Numbered from the stretch's first letter, positions 1-11,419 are shown. The stretch is DNA of 40,807 bases from Nemertoderma westbladi (GCA_032718475.1 JAUCBJ010006217.1:1-40807), one strand, 5' to 3'. Numbers and translations are program-made. Notes: generated by a model from the letters alone, not told the origin.

Positions 1-450
1 TATGTATAGTACTGATGTACTGTACCGGTAGTCTGGTAGTAGGCCTGTGTATATCTGCATGTATATCTAGTAGGCCTTGATTCAGTAGTTTGTAGTTACC
101 ATACCGGTACAGCTCTCTATTACAGTATTATTATTATTATTCACACTAAATAAAAAAAAATTTCTAGGTAACAACAGGCAGACAGGTATCAACAAGTTCA
201 CCAATGTAGGCCTATTTCAGTATTTAGTAGTCAGTGGTAGGCCTACATCAGTACATACAGCAGTACAGTGACTTGATGTGGGTGGATAGGCTACCTGGCT
301 ACAGTCTACAGACAGACAGGTCAGCCTGTCAGCCGTACCGGTACTGTGCTATGCAGCTATACCTATGATATTTAGATTTACCTTGTCCCAAATTCCCCAG
401 TCTGCCAGTTTACCGCAGCTACCGGCAGACCGGTCCGGACCCGGCCAGAC
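1..450. other. Non-coding, CAGTA/TACTG-rich stretch
   Basis: No coding exon is visible. The stretch is built from short variants of CAGTACTG, TAGGCCTA (207-214 and 238-245) and ACCGGTA. Similar CAGTA/TACTG texture returns near 780-810, 15340-15470, 34930-35090 and 40080-40150. Confidence 0.5.
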
Positions 451-997
451 TGGAATCCATACACTTGCACTTTGCGCCGAATTAATCCGGCGCACTTTAC
501 AATAAAAGCGCGCCAATTGCCAATGTGGCGCGTGGGCGTGGCGCGCTCGAAAATCGTAAAGTGCGCCGGCTTTGGCATTTGGCGCGTGGCTCTCCCAAAA
601 AATAAAAACCGGCTCCAATTTGTTGGTTTAACAATTACGGAAAGTGCCTTAAAGATTGCATTAGCTGTTAAAAAATTTAGGCTCGCTTCGCTCGCCTTTC
701 TTTTTTCTGTCAGTCTGTATGGTTACAGGGTTAGGCAGTTAGGGCTACTGCTGAACGAACAGGGACATGTCTGCATGTACAGCTCTACAGCAGTACTGCA
801 GTACTGACATTGGCAGACTGGTTAGGTTACACTCCTTCTTGAGATTGCATTGGCGCGGCATTCTTCAATATTGTTTCACATGTGCGGCACGCTTAAAAAT
901 TTCGTTGGCGCAGGGTTTGCTTTGAAATTGCATCGGCGCGTGGCGTGCATAAAAATTGGTTGGCGCACTATCCGGCGCACTTTTTGGGTGGATTCCA
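451..997. mobile_element. Possible short inverted-repeat element (MITE-like)
   Basis: The left edge reads TGGAATCCA followed by a CACTTTGCGCCG-like stretch. The right edge is its imperfect complement (GGCGCACTTTTTGGGTGGATTCCA). The interior is rich in GGCGCG motifs and has an internal inverted pair, CCGGCGCACTTTAC near 488 and GTAAAGTGCGCCGG near 557. There is no coding capacity and I see no convincing target duplication, so the exact edges are inferred. Confidence 0.35.
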
Positions 998-1274
998 TAC
1001 AGCTGTGCAGGGGTATCTGGCATCTGGGTATAGGCACTACTGCACTAGGCAGATAGTCTAGTTTAATTTCAATTTAAATAAATTAATTTAAATTTAGGCC
1101 TAAGTTAATACCGGTAGCGGTAGGCCTATATGTGTAGTGTAGTTTATGTACCGGCTGACCGGTACTATCTGACTATACTAAAATTTTCGATATTCAACAT
1201 GGCTCAAGGCTCAACTACAAAATACTGCAAAAATGTGTGCGAAATTGTGAAGTGTGATCAACATTATCATTTTG

Positions 1275-1532
1275 CTTTAAATTGAGTGGAACTAGACAGC
1301 TAGAGGCCCGTCTATTTCAGAGAGAAATTTCACTAAAAATAGCACTTCCACTACGTACCGGTACTGAACTGAATAAAAAATAGGCTCATAGCAATCGAAG
1401 TTACGATAGGCCTACCGGTATCGCTATCGATTTAGTTTAGTGGGGTTCTGGGGGTAGACACCTTCAAAACGTGACTAGCTGACTAGAGTCATTGGGTATT
1501 GCTGTATTGGGATAATTCCACTCAATTTAAAG
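1275..1532. mobile_element. 258-bp MITE with perfect 17-bp terminal inverted repeats
   Basis: CTTTAAATTGAGTGGAA at 1275-1291 is exactly complementary to 1516-1532. The right arm of the surrounding inverted repeat lacks this segment, which supports a later insertion. I see no clear target-site duplication. There is no coding capacity. Confidence 0.5.
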
Positions 1533-1564
1533 ATAAATGCAGAAATGATGTCAGTTAGGTACAA

Positions 1565-2790
1565 TGGCCAAATCTGGCAACCTCAAAAGTTGCCACATAT
1601 GGCAATGTTTATTGCCAAATCTGGCAATTTTTGGTTTTTCTAATTTTCGCACGCCCAGAAGCAAAATCGCATTTTGGTAAATAGGTAAGTGAAAAGAGCG
1701 CGAAATTTAAATATAATTGACCGTATAAGAAAAAAAATCATCGTCTGAATTTCTCTTAGCAATAGGCCGAAATGTGCCTAAAATAATTATTGCCATTTTT
1801 GGCAACCATTAGAATTAAAGAAAAATAATGGTTGCCATTTTTGGCAACAATTACAGAATTATTATTGTGCAGCCCTGTCAGTTACTCTGTCCTGTCATTG
1901 TAGATTACTTCAAAATTGCTTACTGCTTGCTTACCCTTGTCGAGTTGTGATGATTTATAAACATTAGTCGACGAAATGTCAGAATGTAGGCCTATATCTG
2001 TATATGATATGTTGTTAAAAATGTTAATGGACAGATGGATGAGTATGTAACCAGGTAACAGATACCGTACTGGATAAAATTTGACAACGTGAACCTGAAC
2101 ATCACCACAAGGCGGCAAGGTGGCATTAAAGTTTGAGAAACGGTGTGACAGAAGAAAAATCGAATTTGTGTCGAAATTCAAAATTTAGAAAGACTGAGAA
2201 AACCAAAACGCGTGTTAAGAGATTCAACCAAATTGTTTCTAGTAAGCGTAGGCCCTAATGAAAAACGGGATGAAATTATTTTCATTATATGTCTTTATGC
2301 TGTTATGTAGGAATGGTACTGAATGGAAATATAGATATACTGAACTGTGAGTGAAGGATGATTTAGATTGCAGGGCAATTGTGTCAGCATTACACAGTCA
2401 GACAGTTACAATCTTTAACTATTATTGCAGTATTGGTACAAACAACACTCAAACACCTCCCCAAGCAGCGCCAGAGATTACTAGCAATAATAAACTATCA
2501 CCAGTCAGTCTGTGTTTGTGTTATTGATACTCATTCAGTCATTCTCACCTTACGCCTTATATACGATTTATTAGGATATATTGCTGTATTGCAGTATTGG
2601 TTGTTGGTTAGAACTTAGAATACTGGAATATGCCACTACCGGTATAAGTATAACCTGGCCCTTACTGCCAAGTTGCCAAATATGGCAACAATGGCTTTAT
2701 ATAGTTGCCAAATGAGGCAATCAGAAATGTTGCCAGGTTTTGCTTGGTTGCCAAATATGGCAATCACAATCATTGCCAGATTTGGCCATT
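1565..2790. repeat. Cluster of about nine TTGCCA-N4-TGGCAA palindromic boxes
   Basis: Copies or close variants lie near 1566, 1590, 1612, 1790, 1831, 2673, 2705, 2749 and 2773. They fall in two groups, one in each arm of the long inverted repeat. Each is a 16-base dyad with a variable AT-rich centre. Such arrays are a known design for transposase-binding subterminal repeats, and the half-site also resembles nuclear factor I half-sites. Neither role is shown here. Confidence 0.6.
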
Positions 2791-2981
2791 GTACCTAACT
2801 GGATGTTGATAAATAGATCACACAATTTCACACCAGTAGGCCTACATGTTTTTGCAATATTTTGTAGTTGAGCTGAGTTGAATATCAAATTTTTTGGGCC
2901 ACCCTAACTGTCAACGCTCGTGACTATTTTGTACTACAGGTATTTTAACAGACTGTCACTTTTGAAATTTAAACTTTTAAA

Positions 2982-5429
2982 ATGCTTATTTGCATTCATT
3001 GCCCACTTCAGTTTAGAAACATTCATTCATACCGGGAGCACCTGAGAACATTTCATAGATTGCGGATTTTTTCACAAATAAAACAAATTGTATGCGGCCA
3101 AGAAGGTTGCAATCTCGATTTTTATACATTCTCTACTTTGAGTCGTCATATTAAAGCAAAGCACCCCAGTTTACTATCTTCCCATTCCATGTCAAATATC
3201 AGTGCCGGTTGCAGTACTAATCATGAAACTGAAACTCATGTAATTACTGATGATGTTCCAGAAGGTGATACCGGTATTGCAGATGCAACGACTGTGGAGG
3301 TTGAACCAAATCCAACTGAGCAATTAAAGGATCTAATAAATAAAAAAACCATAACATTTTCGGGGAAACGCATTAATGCTGATGCACTTTTGTTTATTTC
3401 AAGTCTAAGGGGTAATGCAGTAATACCTTCAATTGCAACGATTGACATTATAACTTCAGTCGAAAACTATTTTTTGGTACCTTTAAGGCTTGTTTTGAAT
3501 TGTTTGACTCATTTATCGCATAATAATAATAATTTTGATGATTTGAATGTCCTAATTGAGGCACTGAAATTGTACTCTAATGCTTTTGAATACTTGAAGT
3601 CTGAATATCGGCAGTCAAAATTATTGCAGGAGCTGAATTGCTACTTCCCTCCTATCAAATATATAATCAACCAGTCTATGCAAGCCACTATTCAGCACGG
3701 CTTCCCAAACAGTGTAATGTATGAGTCAAAGCTTCTGTGTGGATTCTACATCCCAGTCAAAGCTTTGTTTCATAGGTTTCTGTCACTTCCTGGTGTATTC
3801 AACACAATGCTGACATACCTTAACTCATCCGCTGATGGATTACGTGACTTTATAGATGGTGAATTATGGCAGACTAACAAAACATTGATCTTGCATAAAA
3901 ACTCCCCAAATACAGTTGTTATTCCAATTTTTATTTATCATGATGATGTTGAGGTTGCAAATCCCCTGGGTTCAAAGGCTACAATTCATAAAATTAGTGA
4001 TGTATTTTTGGTTAATAAAGCACTGCCTCCAAGATTTAATTCAAGATTATCCAACCTTCTCCTAATTTTAATGCATTATGCTTCAGATAGGCAGCAGTTC
4101 GGAAATGAGGCGACGTTTTCAGTACTCATCCAGCTTTTTGGTGACTTAGAGTCCCATGGTTTTGAATTCATTCACAATCAGACAACATACAATATTTATA
4201 TAGTTTTAGCTCAAGTTATTGGTGACAATCTTGCATTAAATTCATTATTGGGATATATAGAATCTTTCACAGGTAACTACCCATGCCGTAGGTGTAAATG
4301 TCACAGAAATGCTTTTGTAAATACATTATTTGAAGATACCACAATCCTCCGTTGTGTTGCTGATTATATGAATGATTTGAGTATTTGTGACCCTTCTGTA
4401 ACAGGATTAAAAGAAGAATGTTGCCTCAATGCGTTACCATCATTTCATGTTTATGAGAATTATACATTTGATATTATGCATGACTGCTTAGAAGGTATAT
4501 GTGATTATGTTTTATCCAAATGTTTCTTTGAGTTAATATTTAAGAAAGAATATTTTACTACAAATGACCTAAATAGACGCATAAAGTCGTTTTGTTTTGA
4601 TCACTCTTCAGTTCCACCATTTTTTGATGAGGCAAAACTGAAAAAATTTAAATTAAACTTGAGTGCTGTGCAAATGCTAAATTTGACACTTGGTTTGCCA
4701 CTGCTTATTGGTGATTTTGTTCCTACAGATAATGCTATTTGGTCAGTTTTTCTGAAACTACGAGAAGTGCTACTCAATTGCATGGCCCCAAGCTTCTCAG
4801 AACCCGATTTAAAATTGCTTTCAGTGCTTATCGCCGAATTTCTTGATTTATATATTTCAGTTTTTCAACTTGACAGGCTCCAACTAAAATTTCACAATTT
4901 AATACATTACCCTTCGTCAATTCGTAAAGTTGGCCCTTTATTATGGACATGGTGTATGCGTTGTGAAGCAAAACATCGGGACTTGAAAAGGACATCCTCA
5001 GTAGTATGTTGCTTTAAAAACATTATCAAAACGTTATCGAAACGACACCAGATGTCTCAGGCTTATAAGATTCATAGTGGAATTGACATTGGTGCATCCG
5101 ATGAGATTAAATGTAAATCCCCAAGTTCATCAATTTTAGCAAAGTTTCAGAACTGTATTTCTTTAAGTGAGCATTTGGGCAATTATGGAATCTACAAGGA
5201 AATTCTTACTTGTGAAGGCATCGAAATACGCTGCATTTTATATCTAATCGGCCATGCTCTATGTCTTGGCTTTACCAATGACATCTTTGCTTTTCCCATT
5301 TTTTTTCGTATCGATCATATATTTATAACTTCTGAGGGGGACTTTAGACTGGTGTGTTCAAGACTTGAGACTATTGATTTCGATCACCACCTTCAGTCGT
5401 ATCTTGTTGAGACTGCCAATGAAACATAA
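2982..5429 (+). CDS. C2H2 zinc-finger DDE-like transposase (tnp2/EnSpm-like)
   Basis: This 815-residue intronless ORF begins with two C2H2 fingers (C4, C7, H20, H25 and C38, C43, H56, H61). The large domain that follows has motifs I associate with animal tnp2/EnSpm-like transposon proteins: NEATFSVLIQLFGDLE near residue 375, a GNYPCRRCKCHRNAF cysteine knuckle near 430, DIMHDCLEGICDY near 495 and RCEAKHRDLKR near 665. The acidic residues in the last two motifs are plausible DDE catalytic residues. It is intact from ATG to stop and low in GC. A second ORF on the same strand follows at 5692. Both lie antisense to UGGT, presumably in its downstream intron. The superfamily is inferred from remembered motifs: EnSpm/CACTA-like is likely, another superfamily is possible. 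Confidence 0.7.
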   Translation: MLICIHCPLQFRNIHSYREHLRTFHRLRIFSQIKQIVCGQEGCNLDFYTFSTLSRHIKAKHPSLLSSHSMSNISAGCSTNHETETHVITDDVPEGDTGIADATTVEVEPNPTEQLKDLINKKTITFSGKRINADALLFISSLRGNAVIPSIATIDIITSVENYFLVPLRLVLNCLTHLSHNNNNFDDLNVLIEALKLYSNAFEYLKSEYRQSKLLQELNCYFPPIKYIINQSMQATIQHGFPNSVMYESKLLCGFYIPVKALFHRFLSLPGVFNTMLTYLNSSADGLRDFIDGELWQTNKTLILHKNSPNTVVIPIFIYHDDVEVANPLGSKATIHKISDVFLVNKALPPRFNSRLSNLLLILMHYASDRQQFGNEATFSVLIQLFGDLESHGFEFIHNQTTYNIYIVLAQVIGDNLALNSLLGYIESFTGNYPCRRCKCHRNAFVNTLFEDTTILRCVADYMNDLSICDPSVTGLKEECCLNALPSFHVYENYTFDIMHDCLEGICDYVLSKCFFELIFKKEYFTTNDLNRRIKSFCFDHSSVPPFFDEAKLKKFKLNLSAVQMLNLTLGLPLLIGDFVPTDNAIWSVFLKLREVLLNCMAPSFSEPDLKLLSVLIAEFLDLYISVFQLDRLQLKFHNLIHYPSSIRKVGPLLWTWCMRCEAKHRDLKRTSSVVCCFKNIIKTLSKRHQMSQAYKIHSGIDIGASDEIKCKSPSSSILAKFQNCISLSEHLGNYGIYKEILTCEGIEIRCILYLIGHALCLGFTNDIFAFPIFFRIDHIFITSEGDFRLVCSRLETIDFDHHLQSYLVETANET

Positions 5430-5691
5430 ATTTTTGTGATTGATGACATTGACAGGATAATTAGCCCATGGCCTTTAAATATAAGAAAACTAAATCAAAA
5501 TAACTTTGTTTCATTGAGGCACCGTTTTTGATTTGTAAAAGGTACCAGTACTATGTTAATGTATGTACACTTAACATCACTTTGCTTTCAAACTGTGTAT
5601 AGCCTATATAGTTGCATTATTGGTACCGGTAATTGATAAATGTTTCAATTGGATTAGATCTCTGTTTGTTATATGATATAATAAGATACAT

Positions 5692-7254
5692 TTGAAAATG
5701 AAAGATTTAAGAGGATTTCTAAGAGGATATTGCAAAGAATGTGGTGAAGATGAGTGCTTCGACTATATAAAACCTGTTGATGATACAGCAAGCCAAAACT
5801 GTACATATTGCCAATGCCCCCCTACAAAGCACATTAAGCAAATATTACATGTTAGTTCGCCTGATAGTGATGTTACTGGTTCTTCAATTCTTAACCATGG
5901 TCCTGAGACCAATATGGGACTTTCTGTTGATATAAGCAATGTCTCCAGCTTTGAGCTTCCATTAGAAGCTAGCACCCCATGTGGTAAGAGCTCCAATGAC
6001 GGGGCATCGAAACAACCTTCTGCTGAATATGAAAATATCAACACTCTGTCAAGATCAACATATACCGGTAGCGATTGTGAATCATCAAAGTTGCATCAAT
6101 ATCTAAAAACCTGTTCTGAAGGACGTGAGTTATTAAAGAGATGTGATTTAGCTCTAGGTGAATCCCAGAGAAATGTCCTAGTTTCTTTAGCAATTAGAAA
6201 TGCGATGGATAATGACGACAGCCTTACACTCGATACCTTGGAGAGAATTGCTATTCAAATATCTCAACTCTTTACAAAGGAACATAAAGAGACTTACTTT
6301 TTCAAAAAGGCGGTTATCAAAAAGAACGGTGAGAAATCGTATGAAACACAAGTCCCATATGGAAAGTTGTACAACCGGTTCGTCACTGTAAAAAAGCGAG
6401 TTAGGTGTATTAATAAAATCGAAGATGGTGCCGCCAAGAAACATCAAGCTGTATCAAAAACGTCTACTGCTTTTACGGAATTTAGTTTGAAAGATCTATT
6501 TAAGGAAGCTGAGGATGATGTTAAGTTCATGGTCTACAATGGGTACAATTCTCAAAGGCACAAGAATACTTCAGTATATCGTGTAGTTGGGTTTCAGCGT
6601 GATGTATTGGAGCTGAAAAATTTCCCATATATGATGGACAATTCTTTCATATATGACTGCATAACGTATGATTTCTCTACGCTTCTGCAAGTTCGTGGGT
6701 GGAAAAATGTAAACACTAACGTTTTATTTGAATGCTCCTTTATTGATCTATGTCGATGTTTACTGCAGTCGTCCAAAGTAGATTGTGATGGTTTATCTGA
6801 TGACGCTTTGGTGAAACGTGGTCTGCTACATCTTCCAGCAAAGCTTTGTAATAAAGTGACCGTTCGCGTTAAGGGGTCGGGGAGGCGATTTTGGCGGCCG
6901 TCTATTGCTGATGCTGCAGAATCCTTTGTTATGGCAGCGAAGGACCATGCAGAAATGGACACGAAAATAAATGATATGGCTACAAAATATCTGGATAAAG
7001 ATCTTAAAATCAACCCGTTTGTTGTGTACCACTTAGATAGTGAGCAGGCGACTGTCATATACAACGACCAACGTTTTATTCGCCCGTCGGTTGTTCAAGC
7101 TGTTGATCTAGCTTTCAAACTGGCGCATGTGTTTCATCTCGAATACCAATCAGCTTGTCTTCCAGTTTGGCTCTTCTTAGAACAGTTATTTGGGATACCG
7201 GCGAGTGGAATATCCTCGAAAGTATCAAGCCTCTTGTCTGATATTGGAATGTAA
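5692..7254 (+). CDS. Second ORF of the same DNA transposon; Cys-rich N terminus
   Basis: This intact 520-residue ORF has a cysteine cluster at its N terminus (C14, C17, C22, C37, C40, C42, H47), probably a zinc-binding ribbon. A serine-rich linker follows, then near residues 150-250 a region with YFFKKAV and GKLYNRFVTVKKR. Similar N-terminal clusters and GKLY/RY..KK motifs occur in second proteins of animal transposons and in SAMD3-like proteins, which is family knowledge recalled rather than searched. It lies 262 bases downstream of the C2H2 transposase ORF on the same strand, suggesting a two-gene element. The first two ATG codons are two residues apart (MKM), so the exact start is uncertain. 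No nuclease or enzyme motif is evident. The function may be DNA or protein binding during transposition. Confidence 0.6.
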   Translation: MKMKDLRGFLRGYCKECGEDECFDYIKPVDDTASQNCTYCQCPPTKHIKQILHVSSPDSDVTGSSILNHGPETNMGLSVDISNVSSFELPLEASTPCGKSSNDGASKQPSAEYENINTLSRSTYTGSDCESSKLHQYLKTCSEGRELLKRCDLALGESQRNVLVSLAIRNAMDNDDSLTLDTLERIAIQISQLFTKEHKETYFFKKAVIKKNGEKSYETQVPYGKLYNRFVTVKKRVRCINKIEDGAAKKHQAVSKTSTAFTEFSLKDLFKEAEDDVKFMVYNGYNSQRHKNTSVYRVVGFQRDVLELKNFPYMMDNSFIYDCITYDFSTLLQVRGWKNVNTNVLFECSFIDLCRCLLQSSKVDCDGLSDDALVKRGLLHLPAKLCNKVTVRVKGSGRRFWRPSIADAAESFVMAAKDHAEMDTKINDMATKYLDKDLKINPFVVYHLDSEQATVIYNDQRFIRPSVVQAVDLAFKLAHVFHLEYQSACLPVWLFLEQLFGIPASGISSKVSSLLSDIGM

Positions 7255-7338
7255 ACAATATATGGTATCTGAATGTTCCACGTTTTAGTTTTCGCTATTT
7301 TAGTTTCCACGTATAACCACTTTTATATATCACTTTTG

Positions 7339-7601
7339 CTTCCACAATTTCTCATGCTGTGATTTATCATGGCGCATTTTCTGCACCACAATTTTTTTAA
7401 ATTAAATTTAATTGCGCATTAATTATTTTTATCAATAGTTCACAATAATATCAATATTCTAGAACATCGAATTATGGTACATTGAAGTTAATGAAGTATC
7501 GTTTTACAAAAACTGTGGTACCGGTACAGAAAACATGACACAATTTATCATGGCACTAAATCACGCCATGAGAAATCACGCTCACCGGAAATTGTGGCAG
7601 C
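7339..7601. repeat. Imperfect inverted repeat downstream of the transposon ORFs
   Basis: The left arm, 7339-7384 (CCACAATTTC..GTGATTTATCATGGCG), matches the complement of 7558-7601. It starts about 85 bases after the second ORF stop and may be subterminal sequence of the transposon. No CACTA terminus was found. Confidence 0.45.
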
Positions 7602-8713
7602 AATGTGGTCTATATATTTCATTGAATACTGAAATGGTTGTTACGCATAGTTAACTCAAATATATACTTCCACTGTGCTACATTAAAATTAAATTGTAAA
7701 ATGTGTATCATATTTGAATATGAAAATGTGTAAATTGAAATCTGTATATAAAATGTGCTATTATAACATAATACCGAAAATATTATCAATAATTATAGTA
7801 AATGTTTTTTTATGTTTTTCAAATATAATCTACCCTAGTTTTATATACATTTTTTATTGGGTATTATTACAATATTGGCAAATTACGTAGACATCTAGGT
7901 AGTTTGACTACACAGATTATTATGCAGATTAATAAGTCAGCTGGTGAGGTTACCTAAATAATTTTGCATAATAACTCGATAATCTAGGTATTTTACCAAG
8001 ATTACCTAGTTAGTTCAAATGACAAGATAATCTAGTCAATCTGCCATGGTATCTTTCAGCACAATATTGGATGGATTATCGTGTCAGTCTCTTAATTTTT
8101 TTTGGCAGTTTGCAAAGATAGTTTTTTGAGTGTGCTGCATTTTTAAATTTTGGATGAAAATTACAAGTGTTGCCATAACTCGAGAACGAAACTACTCAAA
8201 TCAAAAACTAATTTCAGATCCGGAATTACCATAAAATTTAACAACGGAATACTCTTTAAAAAAAATAAAAAAAGATTGGGCGTAACCCGAGTAGCTAAAT
8301 GAGTACGGTACTGGAGTTTCCTCTGGGGAGTATATATAGTTCTGTGGGGACCGCACGGGAAATAAGTCGTCAGACTATCGCGTAATCCCTGGCGTAGCGG
8401 CCGAAGAAAACTTTACTTTTATTTAAGAATACAAGTGATACAACTCAAGCACTGAGCTCGACCTCGTGCGCTACTAAGTAAGGTTAACAAAACACTACCG
8501 ATACTAAAAAAAACACTACTGGTACTTCTCTTTAAACTACACTATTTAGTCATACCAACGCCGTCCAGGAGTGATTCAATTAATACCGTTGAACATGATA
8601 GAACATACGTACGAAGTCACCCAGCCATTTACGAAATCTCAGGTAGACATAGACCAGCCGCCCACATTCCGTACATTTCTATTTCCACTAAATAAAATAT
8701 AAAATAATCGTAC
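7602..8713. other. AT-rich non-coding DNA up to the UGGT exon 3 donor
   Basis: No exon is visible. Recurrent AATCTAG/ACCTAG half-palindromes cluster between 7880 and 8060. A GGGGAGTATATATAG TATA-like string lies near 8324-8338. Position 8713 is the first base of the UGGT intron on the minus strand (GTACGA). Confidence 0.4.
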
Positions 8714-10432
8714 CTTTAGGGTCAGTGACGTCACGAAGTCTTATGTTATCCAGATCGTAGGGAGTGCGAGAAAGAGAGACCATCCAGGACTCTGGGGTCT
8801 CCAGTGTCATCGTCAACAACGACTTCTCTGGGAGGCCAACAAACCGAGCAGACGGACCAGCTGAGGCAGCACCGTCGTCACGGAAACGTAACTCTGACTC
8901 CAACACGTAGCGGTAGAAGGTCTTTAACGGAATCTCCGACCATTTCTCGGCGGGGTTGAGAACGAGAATGATGTCGATGTTAATCACGTCATGGAGAGCC
9001 TCGAGGATGGGAACAACCCTCTGGGCGTCCCGGGACAGCGGGTCCAATACCAGGACCACATCGTGAGCCGGAGATGCGGCATCGCGTCGGGGGATAGGGA
9101 TCGCGGCGGGGATCAACTCCCGGGGGAAGCGGACGGACTCCCGGAGGTCGGCGCGTTGGTGACGGGATAGCAACGCGCACGCCGCCATAACGGCGTCGCT
9201 GCGGGCGGCAGGGTCCGCTAACGAGGGTAGACCCGCGAGGGACTCAGACACCGCGCCGCCGCACGAACCCAGCGAGAGCTTCTCCAATAGCATAAAATCC
9301 TGAGTGAGGAATGGCCGCAACAGGGGACCCAACTTCCAACCGTTAACCACAACAGCCGACTCGCCTGGGTTCAACCTCATAACAGTGGAAGAAAAGTCCA
9401 TATGCAGCTGGAATGCAGCGGATAATTCCAAACTCGACAACATTTCGACAACAGAATCTTTACTTATTGCACTGGGTAGGATGTCAAACAGCTGTTTACT
9501 CTGTGAATGAATCTCCAGTAGATTATCTTCGTTCATAAGTTTCTGTATAGCGATTCTCGACGCGCTCTGTCCCGCAACTCCACCAGTTTTTACTCTCAGC
9601 AAACTCTCGCAGACGGCAGCTACACTGGTAATCCCCCGAGGGACCACACCAGCTCCGGGGTTGTGGATTACAGCAAGCCGCGCCATCCGCGACGACTTTA
9701 TATGGGCGAGCGCGGCGGCTAGCACAGCGCGGCCCTCCGCCGCGTCCAGGTCTGCGACCACCCACAAGGTGACGGGTCGCACTGCGTCCGCTCCCTTGGC
9801 GAGGTACCGCAGACTCGACCGCAGTGCGGCATGCTGCTGCCCCTCCCCCAGGTACTCCCGTGTCCCGCGCAGGATAACCTCGTTGAGTCGGGGCACCACA
9901 TTGTTCTGCTCCATCAGGTGATCCAACAGGTTGGTTGAGTCAGTGACGTCGCCAGCCACCACCCACTGCTGCCACGAGTTGGTAGAGGTAAACACACTGC
10001 CTACTATTGACTGTTCTAGAAGGTCAGAATTCCCCAATGTTTCTGGCTCCACTGGAACTCCATTGAATAGAACTTGAGGAGTGGATTCCAATCCCGAAGT
10101 AGCAATGAATTCCGCAGCTGACTCCAACTCGGGCCATTGTGAACCGTCTATGTCTCCAAGATCGTCGCTGTATTGAGTAGCAAACGTAGTTTCCAAAAAT
10201 GTAGCATCGGAGTGGACAGATTTAAGAATGCGATGAAGTTTATGTAAAGCTGGCAATCCGCCCTTTTCGCGATACTCTTTCATTACGATTCGGGGAATAC
10301 CGATAGATGGATCTAGGGTTGCTTGTACGCTAGCTCCGCTGTTACTGTCGCTTGTTGCTAGAACTATTCCTAATCGTATTGGAATGTTGTTGTTGGCTAA
10401 AGACATCATAAAGTCCACTAATTCGTAAGCCC
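8714..10432 (-). CDS. UGGT: UGGT coding exon 3 (sensor domain region)
   Basis: This exon runs from the acceptor TTATTCAG|GGGCTT (10432) to the donor CCTAAAG|GTACGA (8714). It carries about 572 residues, phase 1 at both ends. Family-specific blocks include NNNIPIRLGIV, PQVLFNGVP, QNNVVPRLNEVIL, RPVTLWVVADLD, VVLVLDPLSRDAQRVVPIL, LKTFYRYVLE and TPESWMVSLSRTPYDLDNI. These align with the later thioredoxin-like domains and the beginning of the beta-sandwich of animal UGGT. The centre of the exon (about 8960-9300 and 9600-9900) is strikingly GC-rich and Ala/Arg-rich compared with the AT-rich exon 1. The frame stays open, so it is likely functional. The GT24 glucosyltransferase domain should follow, but no matching exon exists in 1-8713. 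Confidence 0.93.
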
Positions 10433-11419
10433 CTGAATAAAATTAGATTACGATTATTTTATGGCCATCAATTTTATTGTTAAAAGAAAGGAACACAAAA
10501 CAAAATAGAAATACAAAAAAATTATAAATTCATACAGACAAGGGGGGGGGGGGGGGGGGGGTTGTCGTTTCAGAACTCCGTAAACGTTGTAGCAAGTTTG
10601 TATGGATTAGTGTGTTCAAATGGATTACAATTGCAAATAATGGGATCCCGCAGAATAAAAACAACAAAGATGCATATCATAATTATTGTGTCGGAATCTC
10701 GCAGTTAGAATGGTGAACGGATATTGACAATGATTTCATCCTTAAATTGAAGCTAATTGAGTATCAGTTTCATCTCGGGGGAGGGGGATGGCAATAAGTC
10801 GTTATAATGTGCTTAATTTAATAACTGACATAACGGCCCAAGAAAACTCACTGTTTTGGCTTTTACTTAACAATTTATATCCATGTAAAGGATCCAATAA
10901 TTCACTATCAATTGACCTCATTATCATTTCGTTCACATATTGTATGATTATATTCACATCACACCAATATTTCTGTGAAATAAAGTGACATGAAGTCGAA
11001 CTAAAACAGCTACAACTGTAGGCTGTTTATGGCGGCCGTTTAATCGAGTTTAAATAAAGTTCTTGAATCTTGAAAAAAAATAACATCCAACTCTTGAATT
11101 ATTGTAACAATGATGAACCTATTACTTAGGAAAATGAACGGAGGGGCAAGCCCCTTGAAATGCATTGGTTATAGGTTCAGCCCCACCCGGCTCCATTCAG
11201 CCTTTCATCCCATGGGGTGGACAAATTGAGGACCAGTTTAATTACTGGGTGCAAAACAAGGGATAGGGGTAATGCGAATCGGGTAGGAACCTACAACCTA
11301 CCGAGAGAGGAGCCTTCGGGTAGCCTCCGGTTTCGGCCGATTGTTTGCTTGGACAATGTTATAAAATAAAATTAAAAAATTAAGGCAAATTGAAAATACT
11401 AAACTAAGCGATAGAATAC
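10433..11419 (-). other. UGGT intron 2
   Basis: This 987-base GT-AG intron (donor GTATTC at 11419) is AT-rich. It contains a 20-base G tract (plus strand) at 10542-10561 and a GGGGCAAGCCCC mini-palindrome near 11144. No other feature is supported. Confidence 0.85.

Larger units (their letters stand above)
1179..2901. repeat. Long inverted repeat (foldback-like element)
   Basis: The outer arms are 1179-1262 and about 2815-2901. Read inwards, both give AAATTT..GATATTCAAC, then GCTCAACTACAAAATA.TGCAAAAA, then GAAATTGTG..GTGATC. The inner arms begin AGTTAGGTACAATGGCC at about 1552 and end with its complement at about 2802. The left arm is longer because a small MITE (1275-1532) sits in it. The centre (about 1860-2640) has no recognisable gene. 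The structure ends about 80 bases before the transposase ORF at 2982, but I cannot show that it belongs to that transposon. Confidence 0.65.

Noticed and set aside
472-807. 111-residue ORF at the left edge
   Set aside because: It has no recognisable motif and runs through a GGCGCG-rich inverted-repeat element.
1882-2181. 99-residue minus-strand ORF as a UGGT downstream exon
   Set aside because: No similarity to the UGGT beta-sandwich or GT24 domain and no matching splice sites.
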